From positions 1-33,328 of the forward strand of contig NW_005179398.1 in NCBI RefSeq assembly GCF_000350225.1: 33,328 nt of DNA, in the 5' to 3' direction. The position numbers were made by a program, and so were the translations under genes. Below the pieces are notes generated by a model. The model worked only from the letters and a program-made list of their open reading frames with translations. It was not told where the DNA came from and ran no database searches. This DNA is from Chondrus crispus. Taxonomy: Eukaryota > Rhodophyta > Florideophyceae > Gigartinales > Gigartinaceae. Below are positions 10,332 to 18,742 of the stretch, in pieces; the stretch's first letter is position 1, and each line of letters starts with the position of its first letter.

Positions 10332-10347
10332 TGGTCTCCCGACCTAG
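10332..10347 (+). other. Primer-binding-site candidate
   Basis: TGGTCTCCCGACCTAG starts one base after the 5' LTR. TGG complements the CCA end of a tRNA, as in most LTR retrotransposons. The tRNA was not identified. Confidence 0.55.
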
Positions 10348-10406
10348 AAGACTCTACCATCGTTCCGAGAAGACGGCCGATTTCCTCCGCGTCCGTATGC
10401 GTGGAG

Positions 10407-10733
10407 ATGAGCGAAGGGTCCGAACTCTCGGTCCACTCCGCACCGACCGATATGCAGGCGTCCGCGCTACGCGTCCGATTTGACGACGGCGCCGCAGGTC
10501 CTCGGGATCGCGAACCGTCGCCGGACTACTCAGAAGGACGCGCTCGCGCGATGTACGAACGCATCGCGGAGTATATCGAGGATGTCCGGACATCCCTTCG
10601 TGTCGACGTGACGGACCAGGTCTCCGCCCGCTGTCCTGACGAGTCGCGCTCCCTCCACGAAGGAAAGTTTGAGCGCGTGACTCAGTCCTGGGAGAGCCTG
10701 CGCGCGCTCGCCCATCAGTTGCCCTTCGTCTAG
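10407..10733 (+). CDS. gag-like ORF 1 of the LTR element, hypothetical
   Basis: 108 residues from ATG at 10407 (MSEGSELSVHS). It has a polar N-terminus and a helical part (ARAMYERIAEYIEDV, then RVTQSWESLRALAHQL). Position just after the PBS suggests a gag remnant, but no zinc knuckle or known domain is visible. The palindrome GGATGTCCGGACATCC (10580-10595) lies inside the coding frame. Coding status is inferred only. Confidence 0.35.
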   Translation: MSEGSELSVHSAPTDMQASALRVRFDDGAAGPRDREPSPDYSEGRARAMYERIAEYIEDVRTSLRVDVTDQVSARCPDESRSLHEGKFERVTQSWESLRALAHQLPFV

Positions 10734-10845
10734 TGTTGGTCGAGGACGCGCGCATCGATTCCCCTACGGCGGACGTTGCAGATCGACCCGCGAGTACGAA
10801 CTCCGGGGTACGACGAAACCCGCTTCCTTCCCATCTGCCGAACAG

Positions 10846-11502
10846 ATGGAAGCGTTCGCGCATACGGCTGCGGAACTCAACTCGACGCGCCGGCGCGCTC
10901 GTGAGTTAGAACAGGACTCGGCCGTAAGGTCGCTCGGAGCCCCCCCGAGAGGGCCCGGTGCCACTGTTCCTCCGGGCGCGTCCGATGCGCAGGAGTGGCC
11001 TCCGACTGGTGCCGTCACCAGTCGGAGCGCGGAGGATATCAAACCAACGGCGGACGCGAACTTCGCGTCCGAGAGTCAGGCTCTGCTGCATGCCCCCGGA
11101 AGCATGCGGCAGTTGCGACAGGTACCGTACGGGCACGACCAGGACCGTGGAGGAGCCGCTCGCGGATCCGGAGAACCCATGTTCTCCGTCGATCCTCGCT
11201 GGGGCGGCTACCCGCCGGTGGATTACACCGCGCACCCCGGTCCGGTAGACGTACGTACACTACCCGTCACCCCGTCAGGCGCGTTCGTAAGATGGAACAG
11301 GCATCGGCCGAAAGGTCGCCCGGAGCCCCCCCGAGAGGGCCCGGTGCCACTGTACCTCCGAACGCGCCCGATGCGCAAGAAGGGAGCCCGACTGGTGCCG
11401 ACACCAGTCGGGTCACTGGGCGGCGCAGCCCCAGGACGGACGCGAATTTCGCGTCCGAGACCCAAGCCCTACCGCATGTCGCCGGAGACATGCGGTAGAT
11501 GA
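10846..11502 (+). CDS. gag-like ORF 2 of the LTR element, hypothetical
   Basis: 218 residues from ATG at 10846 (MEAFAHTAAELNSTRRRARE). It begins with a short helical segment and continues Gly/Pro/Arg-rich, without cysteines typical of a zinc knuckle. It spans the first copy of a 386-bp tandem duplication; the two copies still encode similar peptides (GAPPRGPGATVPP and TADANFASE versus RTDANFASE), though the second copy is in another frame of this ORF. Many hairpins lie inside it. No family is recognised. Confidence 0.35.
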   Translation: MEAFAHTAAELNSTRRRARELEQDSAVRSLGAPPRGPGATVPPGASDAQEWPPTGAVTSRSAEDIKPTADANFASESQALLHAPGSMRQLRQVPYGHDQDRGGAARGSGEPMFSVDPRWGGYPPVDYTAHPGPVDVRTLPVTPSGAFVRWNRHRPKGRPEPPREGPVPLYLRTRPMRKKGARLVPTPVGSLGGAAPGRTRISRPRPKPYRMSPETCGR

Positions 11503-11660
11503 CACGCGTACCGTACGTGGACGACAAAAGACGCGGAGATACCGCCCGCGGATCAAGAGAACCGATTCTCTCTTTCGATCCCGGCTGCGGCGGCTATCAG
11601 CCGGTGGATCTCACCGCGCACACCGGTCCGGTAGACGTCCGTACGCTACACGAATTCTTA
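10909..11660 (+). repeat. Tandem duplication inside the LTR element, period 386 bp, diverged
   Basis: Copy 1 is 10909-11294 and copy 2 is 11295 to about 11660. Shared landmarks include CCCCCCCGAGAGGGCCCGG, GACTGGTGCCG and CCGGTCCGGTAGACGT. The copies differ at many sites, but equivalent hairpins are kept: 11000-11027 with 11387-11412; 11051-11071 with 11437-11457; 11083-11112 with 11469-11498; 11169-11188 with 11556-11571. Confidence 0.88.
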
Positions 11661-12588
11661 AGCAGACTAGCCCCTGCGACCCGGACCGCAGTGGCTGAGA
11701 CGGTCCAATGATTGCCCGGACAACAGAAGACAGACATTCCAACGATCCGCCGTATCGCGACGGCGGGAGGCACAACGTGCTGCGCTCGGCGCGGTTTGCC
11801 GCTGCCGGATCGGAAACCGGCAGCGAGGGGGAATCGAACCCCGAGGTCGCATGCGACAAGTTTGCCTGCGGCATCCCTCCACATAGGAGAACATGAGGAG
11901 CAGGCCGACCCTGTCCTCATTACGCGAGGCTACAAGCCCGTGGGGAGGCCGACCTCCCACGCCAGCGTCATCAAGGTCGACCGGACGCTTTGCTACCGCG
12001 TACGCCCACACTCCAAGGGCGCCCGGTGGTACGGACCACCGGGTCGCGGAGCTCGACATTTCGCATCGAGATGGAGGCGGCGCTCCGCCTAGCGTGCCCC
12101 ACCTCACCGATGAGGAGGCACGCCCCACAAGAAGCCACCGAGAACCCCGTGGGTCCGGTGGCGATCACAATCCGTAAAGAACGCGAAGGCGCCCAGGCTT
12201 CCGTAAGCCCGGCGCGTGTTAATGAAAGAGAAGACACCCTGACCTCCGTAGGTCAGATGCCACGGACCGACCGTGAAGGCACCTGAGCTTCCGTAAGCCC
12301 CGTGCACAAGATGGAGCGTGAGGCGTGTGGCGATGCGACATGCCCCGAAGATCCCACCGAACGCCGTGTCGCCGAGGGGATCGCACATACGCTACACATC
12401 ACCGACTTGACCGATTAAGTCGGGAAGACTGGAGCTGGCCGACCTAGTTCCGCAGAGAGTACAGCCGCCGAGAAGGCAGGGATCGGTACGGACGACCCCC
12501 GGCCAAGTGCCCGCCGCCGACGGAAGGCACTCGAACCATCACGATCGATCGTGACGGTGTGACTGAGCGCGTCTCCGCGGACCGCTAG
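11661..12588 (+). other. Hairpin-rich interior of the LTR element, no gene recognised
   Basis: Open frames here are short and GC-driven. Perfect hairpins lie at 11800-11825 (9-bp arms), 11943-11958 (loop CCGA), 12022-12043 (9-bp arms, loop ACGG), 12102-12115 (loop CCGA), 12196-12209 (loop CCGT), 12239-12256 (7-bp arms, loop CCGT) and 12539-12554 (TCACGATCGATCGTGA). Confidence 0.6.
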
Positions 12589-12870
12589 GTGCACGCGCCT
12601 CCGCCGATAGACGCGCCACGGACGAGTACGACAACCCAGGGTGACCTTGCCGACAAGGTCACGCAGTATACCGTCGAACGATTACTCCGGCATCAAACCA
12701 TGGAGGACGGAACAACGGAGTTCCTCATCAAGTGGGCAGATTACGACACGCCCACCTGGACCGCGCGGACTGACTTCTCGGAGGAGTTGGTGTCTCGTTA
12801 CGCCCAACGCCTCCGGAGGCGCACCGGCAGGGACCTCACTTCGGGCGTGAACGCGGACGTTCACGCTTAA
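12589..12870 (+). pseudogene. Chromodomain remnant of a Ty3/gypsy-type (chromovirus) integrase
   Basis: The open stretch has no ATG at its start (GTG after a TAG). It encodes VTQYTVERLLRHQ, then EFLIKWADYDTPTWTA, DFSEELVSRYAQRL: the typical chromodomain order of aromatic residues (Y-x-V-E, the KW, the TW) that in chromoviruses sits at the C-terminus of integrase and targets histone marks. The integrase core upstream is absent, so this is the tail of a deleted pol gene. It is followed at once by a hairpin (12845-12866) and a purine run resembling the region before the 3' LTR. A 9-bp hairpin with loop CCGA (12641-12662) lies within the coding frame. Confidence 0.65.
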
Positions 12871-13844
12871 GCGGGGGCCCTGAACCGTCTCGTTACGGCT
12901 AAATTCAACGGCTCCGTTACGGTTAAATTAGTCTCTCGCGGTTAGAGACGGATGGGACGTTCGAAAGCCAAGCCGTATTTGGCTTCCGAACGCCAAGGAC
13001 GCGAAACGTAAGGACAGACAGTACGGACTGCCTGAAAGAAGTTTGGCCCGCGTAAGGATCGACGATGCAAAGACTGCAGTTGGCTCGAGGGGAAGGCAAA
13101 TACCTCTTTCGGAGGTAGTGCGCCAGACGCCCCCCGAGCAGGGTCGCGGGACGTTCCGTTAAGTCCGGAAACCGTAGTGACGGGACGCCCGACGAACGAG
13201 GCGAGGCATCGCAGATTGCGGAGAGGAGGCGCGGCACGTAAGCGCAGAGACCGAGAGAGACTGTGGCTTGCGAGGACAGGAGGTCCCGGATACGACACCG
13301 AGCCGCCCTGCCGCCGGCTTATACCCGCACGAGTACAGCCGCGGCAAACCGCAACCGCCGCAATCCGGAAATATGCAAAACTAGGGGTAAGGAAAAATTA
13401 CACTGTCGTACCCCCGACATGGTCGCTGCGTACTGTACGCGGGGTGTGGCATGCACGACACGAACGAGCCAGTCCGACGGCGAGGGGCGCGAAGGAGAGG
13501 ACGATTGCCGCGCGTCCGCGCCCTCGCCGCCGACAGCGGGGGGCCTGAAGGGGGAATGCGGGAACCCGCGGCGCACGCGAAATGAATTTGGTCCGCGCAT
13601 GACCGCACACACATCACGGACTGTGCTGTGATTTTTGGCAAAAAATGATTTTCGCGGGAAACATTTTTTGTGATTTTTTAGGGTGATTTTTGGAAAGGCC
13701 TCACTGCCGTACCTGTGCGCTCACGAGCGCACGGGTACTGTACACGGCAAGCGTCGTAGACGCAGCGGGCTGTACAGGCCGGAGGGACACTGACAGGACG
13801 GCGGCGCGGGGCCTCCGCACTCTTCGGATGAGTACGCGCGGACC
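12871..13844 (+). other. LTR-element interior, no gene recognised
   Basis: It starts with a purine-rich stretch like that before the 3' LTR. Includes inverted repeats such as GTCTCT/AGAGAC near 12931-12949 and GTTCGAAAGCCAA/TTGGCTTCCGAAC near 12958-12991, and an AT-rich patch at 13630-13700 where TGATTTTTGG is repeated. No protein family is recognised. Confidence 0.4.
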
Positions 13845-14950
13845 CCCCTGCCCCTCGCCGCCGACAGCGAGGGGCACCACGGAAGACGACCGCCACGCGC
13901 CAGCGACCCCGCCTGCGGCGGCGAGGGACGCTTACGAAGAGCAACTGCACGCGCGCGCGCCCCCTCGCCACGATCGGAGAGGGGCGCGGAGGAAGAGCAT
14001 CGTCACGTGCGCCCGTACCTTCGCCGCGGAAGGCGAGGGACGCTTACGAAGAGCAGCTGCACGCGCGCCCTCGCCACGGACGGCAAGGGTCGCGGAGGAA
14101 GAGCAGCAGCACGGAAGCTCGCGCCCTCGTCTCGAATGACGAGGGACGCCGACGAAAAGACGAATGCCGGGCGGTGTGCCCTCGCCGCCGACGGCGAGGG
14201 GCGCCAGGGAACGGAGCCTTCGTCGCGCGCTCGCGCCCTCGCCCCAAACGGCGAGGGACACTGACAAGAAGACGACTTCCGCGCGCCGCGCCCTCGCCTC
14301 GGACGGCGAGGGGTGCTGACAAGAAGACGACTTCTGCGCGACGCGCCCTCGCCGCCGACGGCGAGGTGCGTCAAGGAAGACGAATACGGCGCGCTGTGCC
14401 CTCGCCACGAACGGCGAGGGACGCCGACGAAGAGCAAGGGCTGCGTGCCTCGCCGTCGCCGCCGACGGCGAGGGGCGGCAAAGAGAAGAGCATTCGCCGC
14501 ACGCTCGTGCTCTCGCCGCCGACGGCGAGGGGCGCCAAGGAGAAGATCATCCGTGGCGCGCTCGTCCCCTCGCCGCCGACGGCGAGGGGCGCCAAGGAGA
14601 AGATCATCCGTGGCGCGCTCGTCCCCTCGCCGCCGACGGCGAGGGGCGCCAAGGAGAAGATCATCCGTCGCGCGCTGCGACCCCGCCATGGACGGCGAGG
14701 GACGCCGAGGAAGAGAAACGGCTGCGTGCCTCTCCCTCGCCGCCAACTGCGACGGGCGCCAAGGAGAAGAGCATCCGTTGCGTGCGGCGCCCTTGCCACG
14801 GACGGCGAGGGACGCCGAGGAAGAGCAACGGCTGCATGCATCGCTCTCGCCACCGACGGCGAGGGACGCCGTGGAGAAGAAGGAACGAGCATTTTCGCGC
14901 CGTCGCTGCCGACAGCGAGGGACACTGAGGAGAAGCGAGAGCTGCACCGC
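13845..14950 (+). repeat. GC-rich minisatellite with a hairpin in every unit
   Basis: The conserved core is CCCTCGCCG-CCGA-CGGCGAGGG, a 9-bp perfect stem with a 4-nt loop, joined by linkers such as CGCCAAGGAGAAGATCATCC. At about 14518-14680 three units are almost identical with a period of 57 bp (19 codons); elsewhere the period drifts to about 66 bp and the core decays. Long ORFs read on both strands (14174-15043 plus; 14003-15055 minus) are by-products of the repeat and not supported as genes. Confidence 0.85.
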
Positions 14951-16012
14951 GCACGCCAGCCCTCGGACCGCCTCCGCGACACGCTGCACCTGAAACGGGG
15001 GGACACCACGGCCGTCAACGCGTTCAAAGTACACGGCGCGTAGGCTACTATCCAAGGCGACAACGTGGACGTTGTCTTGGTACCTGTAGGCGGCGGACTA
15101 ATCGCCTGCACCGCTACAGTCCTCAAGCGCCTACGTCCGCACGCCGAGATGGTGGAAGTCGAGTTGGAGGGCGCCACAGCCATACGGAACCCTGCGTAAG
15201 GGCGGGCGCGTTAAGTTGGAAACTGTAGGAACGTATGCAGACGCGTCGCCGTCATTGAGATCTGCATCGCAAGGTCTCGCCAGTGCCACCACCTCGTCGA
15301 CGAGGTCAAGCTGGTGAGCACGGACGAGGTCTGCGCCGCCATCAAGGGCGTGTTCGAGAACATGCACTCCATCCGGGAGCCGAGGCGGGGGACAGGAAGA
15401 ACTCGCGGCGCACGAACGCGACGCTCTGAGCGCGGACTGCAACCGAACCATGTTGCGAGGGGCTGTGCACAAATGCAGCTCGTGAAGGAGGTCGGCTTCG
15501 GCATCGTGAGGGACGACGCGGTTCGCACGTTCTCGGCCCCGCGCTACGCGCCGCGTTGGACATTCTCGCGCGCAGCAGCTATGCCTCCCGCGATGGGGTG
15601 GCGTGCAGCGTTCTCTGGGGCAGATGGACCGACCATGTCCCCAGATGGACAAGCAGGGCGAGGTCGGAAGCAACGGACGGACTGTGAGGCGGACGACTAA
15701 GCGGAGGAGAGACGGACTCTCACCGGAGGAGAGGTAGGTAGGACCCGGGTACGAGCGGGGTTCGACTGGAATACAAAAGCAGCCCTCTACGAACACATGT
15801 GAACGAGGACGTACACGAGGCGACACGGGTCCGCGCAGACAGCGAGGGGGTTGTGTCGTACGAAGAGGGACCGCCACGCTGGGGAACCAGTAAGAACGCA
15901 AACAGGAGGATGGAACGAGGCCACAGAAAGGGAACAACGACGGGCACCGACGGTGGAATGAGGACTACAACGGTTGCCTCCCCCAATAGGGTGAACGTGG
16001 ACGTTCACTCTT
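14951..16012 (+). other. LTR-element interior, 3' part
   Basis: No recognised gene. ORFs are GC-driven. Hairpins lie at 15059-15076 (GACAACG-TGGA-CGTTGTC) and at 15991-16008; ACCTCGTCGACGAGGT near 15291-15306 is a perfect palindrome. Confidence 0.4.
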
Positions 16013-16022
16013 GAGGAGGGGG
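16013..16022 (+). other. Polypurine tract
   Basis: GAGGAGGGGG ends 3 bases before the 3' LTR, the expected place for plus-strand priming. The stretch just before it (15991-16008) is a hairpin, GTGAACG-TGGA-CGTTCAC. Confidence 0.7.
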
Positions 16023-16025
16023 CCG

Positions 16026-16636
16026 TGTAGTATAACCCCTTGGGACTAGATTTAGATTAGATCAGCTACTGTAGAGCCCGAGCTCTACAATACGACGCGC
16101 ACGAGCGCGCGCGCTGTCAGCAACGAATGGCTGACAGCCTTACAGTACGCACGACCCGCACGCACTACTGTAGCCGACCACAGTAGCACTACAGTCGAGT
16201 ACGTACTGTACTGTAGTATGATAGGACTTAATTGTACATTAAATACGCGAGCGGACCGACGGCGGACGGGGGAGGACAAGCACGAGCTTGTCCAGAACCT
16301 ACGCCTTTGGTCAAGCTCGCCCCGCTTATTTTAGAACGGGTTCCCACTAGCCCGTTTCTAGTTAGGAACCGAGCGGGCAGGGGACGCGCCAGCACGCGAG
16401 CGAGCCTAGATCCGCCTCCGCCCGTCAGCGCTGGCACGTCACCGAGCGCTGCGCCGGGGCGTCGAGGCGTAGATCGGCCCGCGCGTGCACGCGTCCCCGA
16501 CCGTTACCCGCTCTACCACTGCTACCCCGGGCTCGCCCGGTTCCGTTAGCTGGGGTTGCTTCCCGTCTTCCCGCCGATCGGGGTCTCGGCAAGAACTGAG
16601 TATACACCCCCCTCTGTTGGGGGTGTTTATACTACA
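16026..16636 (+). repeat. 3' LTR (611 bp)
   Basis: Direct repeat of the 5' LTR with the same TGTAGTATAA and TTATACTACA ends. In the hairpin at 16071-16088 the loop reads CCGA where the 5' LTR has CTGA, while both stems are intact. Confidence 0.92.
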
Positions 16637-16640
16637 CCTG

Positions 16641-17280
16641 TCCGTTTAGGGAATTAGGGGGATTAGGCGGAATCACAGGTTTACGCATATTGATATAAGG
16701 ATGTAGGGACCATCTATTAGGGAAGAGGACGTATATACTATAGATTAGGGCATTAGGAGCTTAGGGGTGGTTAGGAGGGTTAGGAGGGTTAGGGGTGGTG
16801 AGGAGTGGTTAGGAGATTAGGAGGGTTAGTAGGTTAGGTGCTTAGGTGCTTGGGTGGATTAGGGGGTTATGTGATTATGTGCTTATGTGCTTAGGTGATT
16901 ACGTGATTATGTGATTATGTGCTGAGGAGATTACGTGACTACGTGATTACGTGATTACGTGATTATGTGATTATGTGATTACGTGCTTACGTGATTACGT
17001 GATTACGTGCTTAGGTGCTGAAGTGCTTACGTGCTTACGTGCTTAGGTAGGGATGATGTACTTAGGTTTACTTTTGTGTACTTATGGACTTAGGATGCTT
17101 CGGTACTTAGGTGAGGGGGTGGGCTTAGGCTGGTGGGCTTAGGTTGGGAGGTGGGCTTAGGTTATGGTTGTGGGCTGAGGGTTGTGGGCTTAGGTTGGGA
17201 AGTGGGCTTAGGTTGTTGTTGCTGGGCTTAGGCTGGTGGGCTTAGGTTGTACGAATGGGCTTAGGCTACGGGGATGGCGA
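16641..17280 (+). repeat. Degenerate telomere-like G-rich repeats
   Basis: Three zones on the plus strand: 16650-16860 with TTAGGG, ATTAGGA, GTTAGGAGGG variants; 16860-17050 with an 8-bp period of the type GTGATTAC/GTGATTAT/GTGCTTAC; 17095-17275 with GGGCTTAGG and GGCTTAGGTTG. The strand is G/T-rich throughout. It resembles worn TTAGGG-type telomeric or subtelomeric satellite, with ordinary sequence on both sides, so it is internal. Confidence 0.7.
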
Positions 17281-17974
17281 CAATAAATACCTATGGGGAC
17301 GGCGGTGAAATCCAATCCAGTTTAAGCAGTGCAGTTTGTGGTCCCAGTGTCCCAGTTGTCCGAGTTAGTGGCTGACAGTGTCTGTGGTTGCGAGTTCGAT
17401 TCTGAGTCCGGTCCGAGTCCGATTGTGGGGGCCCTGTAAGGAGCAAGTTGACTGACTGAAGCGGGGAGTGTGCCACGTAACGACGGTGTGGTTTAGAGTA
17501 AGCTTTCTTTCTGTAAGTTGCGCAGATGTTGTTTTGTCATAAGTTTCTGACGGCGTTACGAGATTAATTTAATAATTTCTACTGTATGATCAACTGGAAA
17601 CAGCGCTTGATGCGCAATTTACACCATTGCGGAAAGGGTGAAAACAAACCTGTACGGTGTGGGGTGTACTGCAATCAGCTCTTCCGCTTCAATACTCAAT
17701 TTCTTCTTTTTTTATTTTTTATTTTTTATTGTCACCCACCCACCGGCAACTGCGGCCGTTAGCACACGTCTCGTCCGTGCGGTAGTCTGTAAGCAACACG
17801 CGTGTACAGTAGTGCACACGTGTAGTAGCAGCGTCCGTGCGGTAGTAGTAATTATGGCGCTAGCTTTTCAATTGTGTACATTACCCGGCGAGCACTAGGC
17901 AGCAGGTACTGTACTACCGTACTGGGACAGGAGTCCGAGGCCGTCCCCTCTGAAGGGTTAAGACCTGGCACCCG
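17281..17974. other. Region without a recognised gene before the gap
   Basis: It contains a TTTTTTATTTTTTATTTTT patch near 17705-17730 and CACGTGT words near 17815. No convincing ORF, RNA gene or repeat boundary is visible. Confidence 0.5.
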
Positions 17975-18251
17975 NNNNNNNNNNNNNNNNNNNNNNNNNN
18001 NNNNNNNNNNNNNNNNNNNNNNNNNNNNNNNNNNNNNNNNNNNNNNNNNNNNNNNNNNNNNNNNNNNNNNNNNNNNNNNNNNNNNNNNNNNNNNNNNNNN
18101 NNNNNNNNNNNNNNNNNNNNNNNNNNNNNNNNNNNNNNNNNNNNNNNNNNNNNNNNNNNNNNNNNNNNNNNNNNNNNNNNNNNNNNNNNNNNNNNNNNNN
18201 NNNNNNNNNNNNNNNNNNNNNNNNNNNNNNNNNNNNNNNNNNNNNNNNNNN
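17975..18251. other. Assembly gap (277 N)
   Basis: A run of N directly before the left MRE11-derived copy. The true length and content are unknown, so the outer end of the left arm cannot be defined. Confidence 0.99.
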
Positions 18252-18742
18252 ACGACATCATCGAGAGACAGCAGGCTTTCTTTGATCGGGTCGTAGCGAT
18301 CTTTCGAGGTCGTCGTGGCGCTCCCAAAGACGTGGTGGTCCATGGAGTGCGGTATCCCCCACGTTCTTTCTATACTGAAAAACTTTGCTCCATAGTCCGG
18401 CAACCACTCATCATACTGCGAGTAGAAACAACCGGCAAATGGCAACTGCCCAATCCCACAACATTTGGTCAGACTTACATTGGTCGAGTAGCATCACCGG
18501 GAGATATGCTACAGTGTTACAGAAGCGAGAAGGAGAAGAAACTGAGAAGACAAAATGCAAAGGCCCCATTCCAGAGGAAGGCATCTGCGATGGCGAGCCA
18601 AGACGAGGAGGGCCTTCCTCGCAGTCGTCGCCGCGGCGCAAAAATTGTCATCGTGATAAGTGATGAAGAGGGAGACACGCCCTCTTCCGTGGGCCTGAGC
18701 AAAGCTTTCCGTAGAAAGCCTTCGCCTGGAACAGCTGAATGA
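18252..18742 (+). pseudogene. MRE11: MRE11 C-terminal fragment at the outer end of the left arm
   Basis: Begins in the coding frame right after the gap (DDIIERQQAFFDRV) and continues through VRQPLIILRVETTGKW, FGQTYIGRVASPGDML and QCYRSEKEKK to a stop at 18742. It matches the minus-strand copy at 32105-32605 nearly base for base. In MRE11 proteins this is the end of the capping domain (FGQKFVGRVANP-type motif) and the start of the C-terminal tail. The tail ends with VIVISDEE, an acidic-flanked hydrophobic patch, and GTAE. It is a partial copy in inverted orientation relative to the longer one; the 5' part lies in or beyond the gap. Confidence 0.75.

Larger units (their letters stand above)
9721..16636 (+). 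mobile_element. LTR retroelement, non-autonomous (no recognisable RT/IN core), hairpin-rich
   Basis: Two nearly identical direct repeats begin TGTAGTATAA and end TTATACTACA, so they carry short terminal inverted repeats and TG...CA ends. A primer-binding-type site follows the left LTR and a polypurine tract precedes the right one. The 5.7-kb interior has only short gag-like ORFs, a chromodomain remnant and a minisatellite; no reverse transcriptase, RNase H or integrase catalytic motif is visible, so it would depend on another element. The 5 bp outside the two LTRs (CCAAT and CCTGT) differ, so there is no target-site duplication. Confidence 0.85.

Noticed and set aside
14003..15055. Long ORFs on both strands in the minisatellite (350 and 289 codons)
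   Set aside because: They follow from a palindromic repeat whose unit is a multiple of three; the peptides are low-complexity Arg/Ala/Pro repeats without a domain.
10331..16025. Hidden reverse transcriptase or integrase catalytic core
   Set aside because: I looked for YxDD, the RNase H acids and the HHCC/DDE patterns in the translated frames and saw none; only the chromodomain is supported.
9716..16641. Target-site duplication of the LTR element
   Set aside because: The flanks CCAAT and CCTGT do not match.
16641..17280. True chromosome end
   Set aside because: The repeats are degenerate and the sequence continues as ordinary DNA on both sides.
17385..17425. tRNA-like T-arm (GAGTTCGATTCTGAG)
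   Set aside because: The flanking bases do not pair as a 5-bp T stem, and no acceptor, D or anticodon arms can be placed around it.
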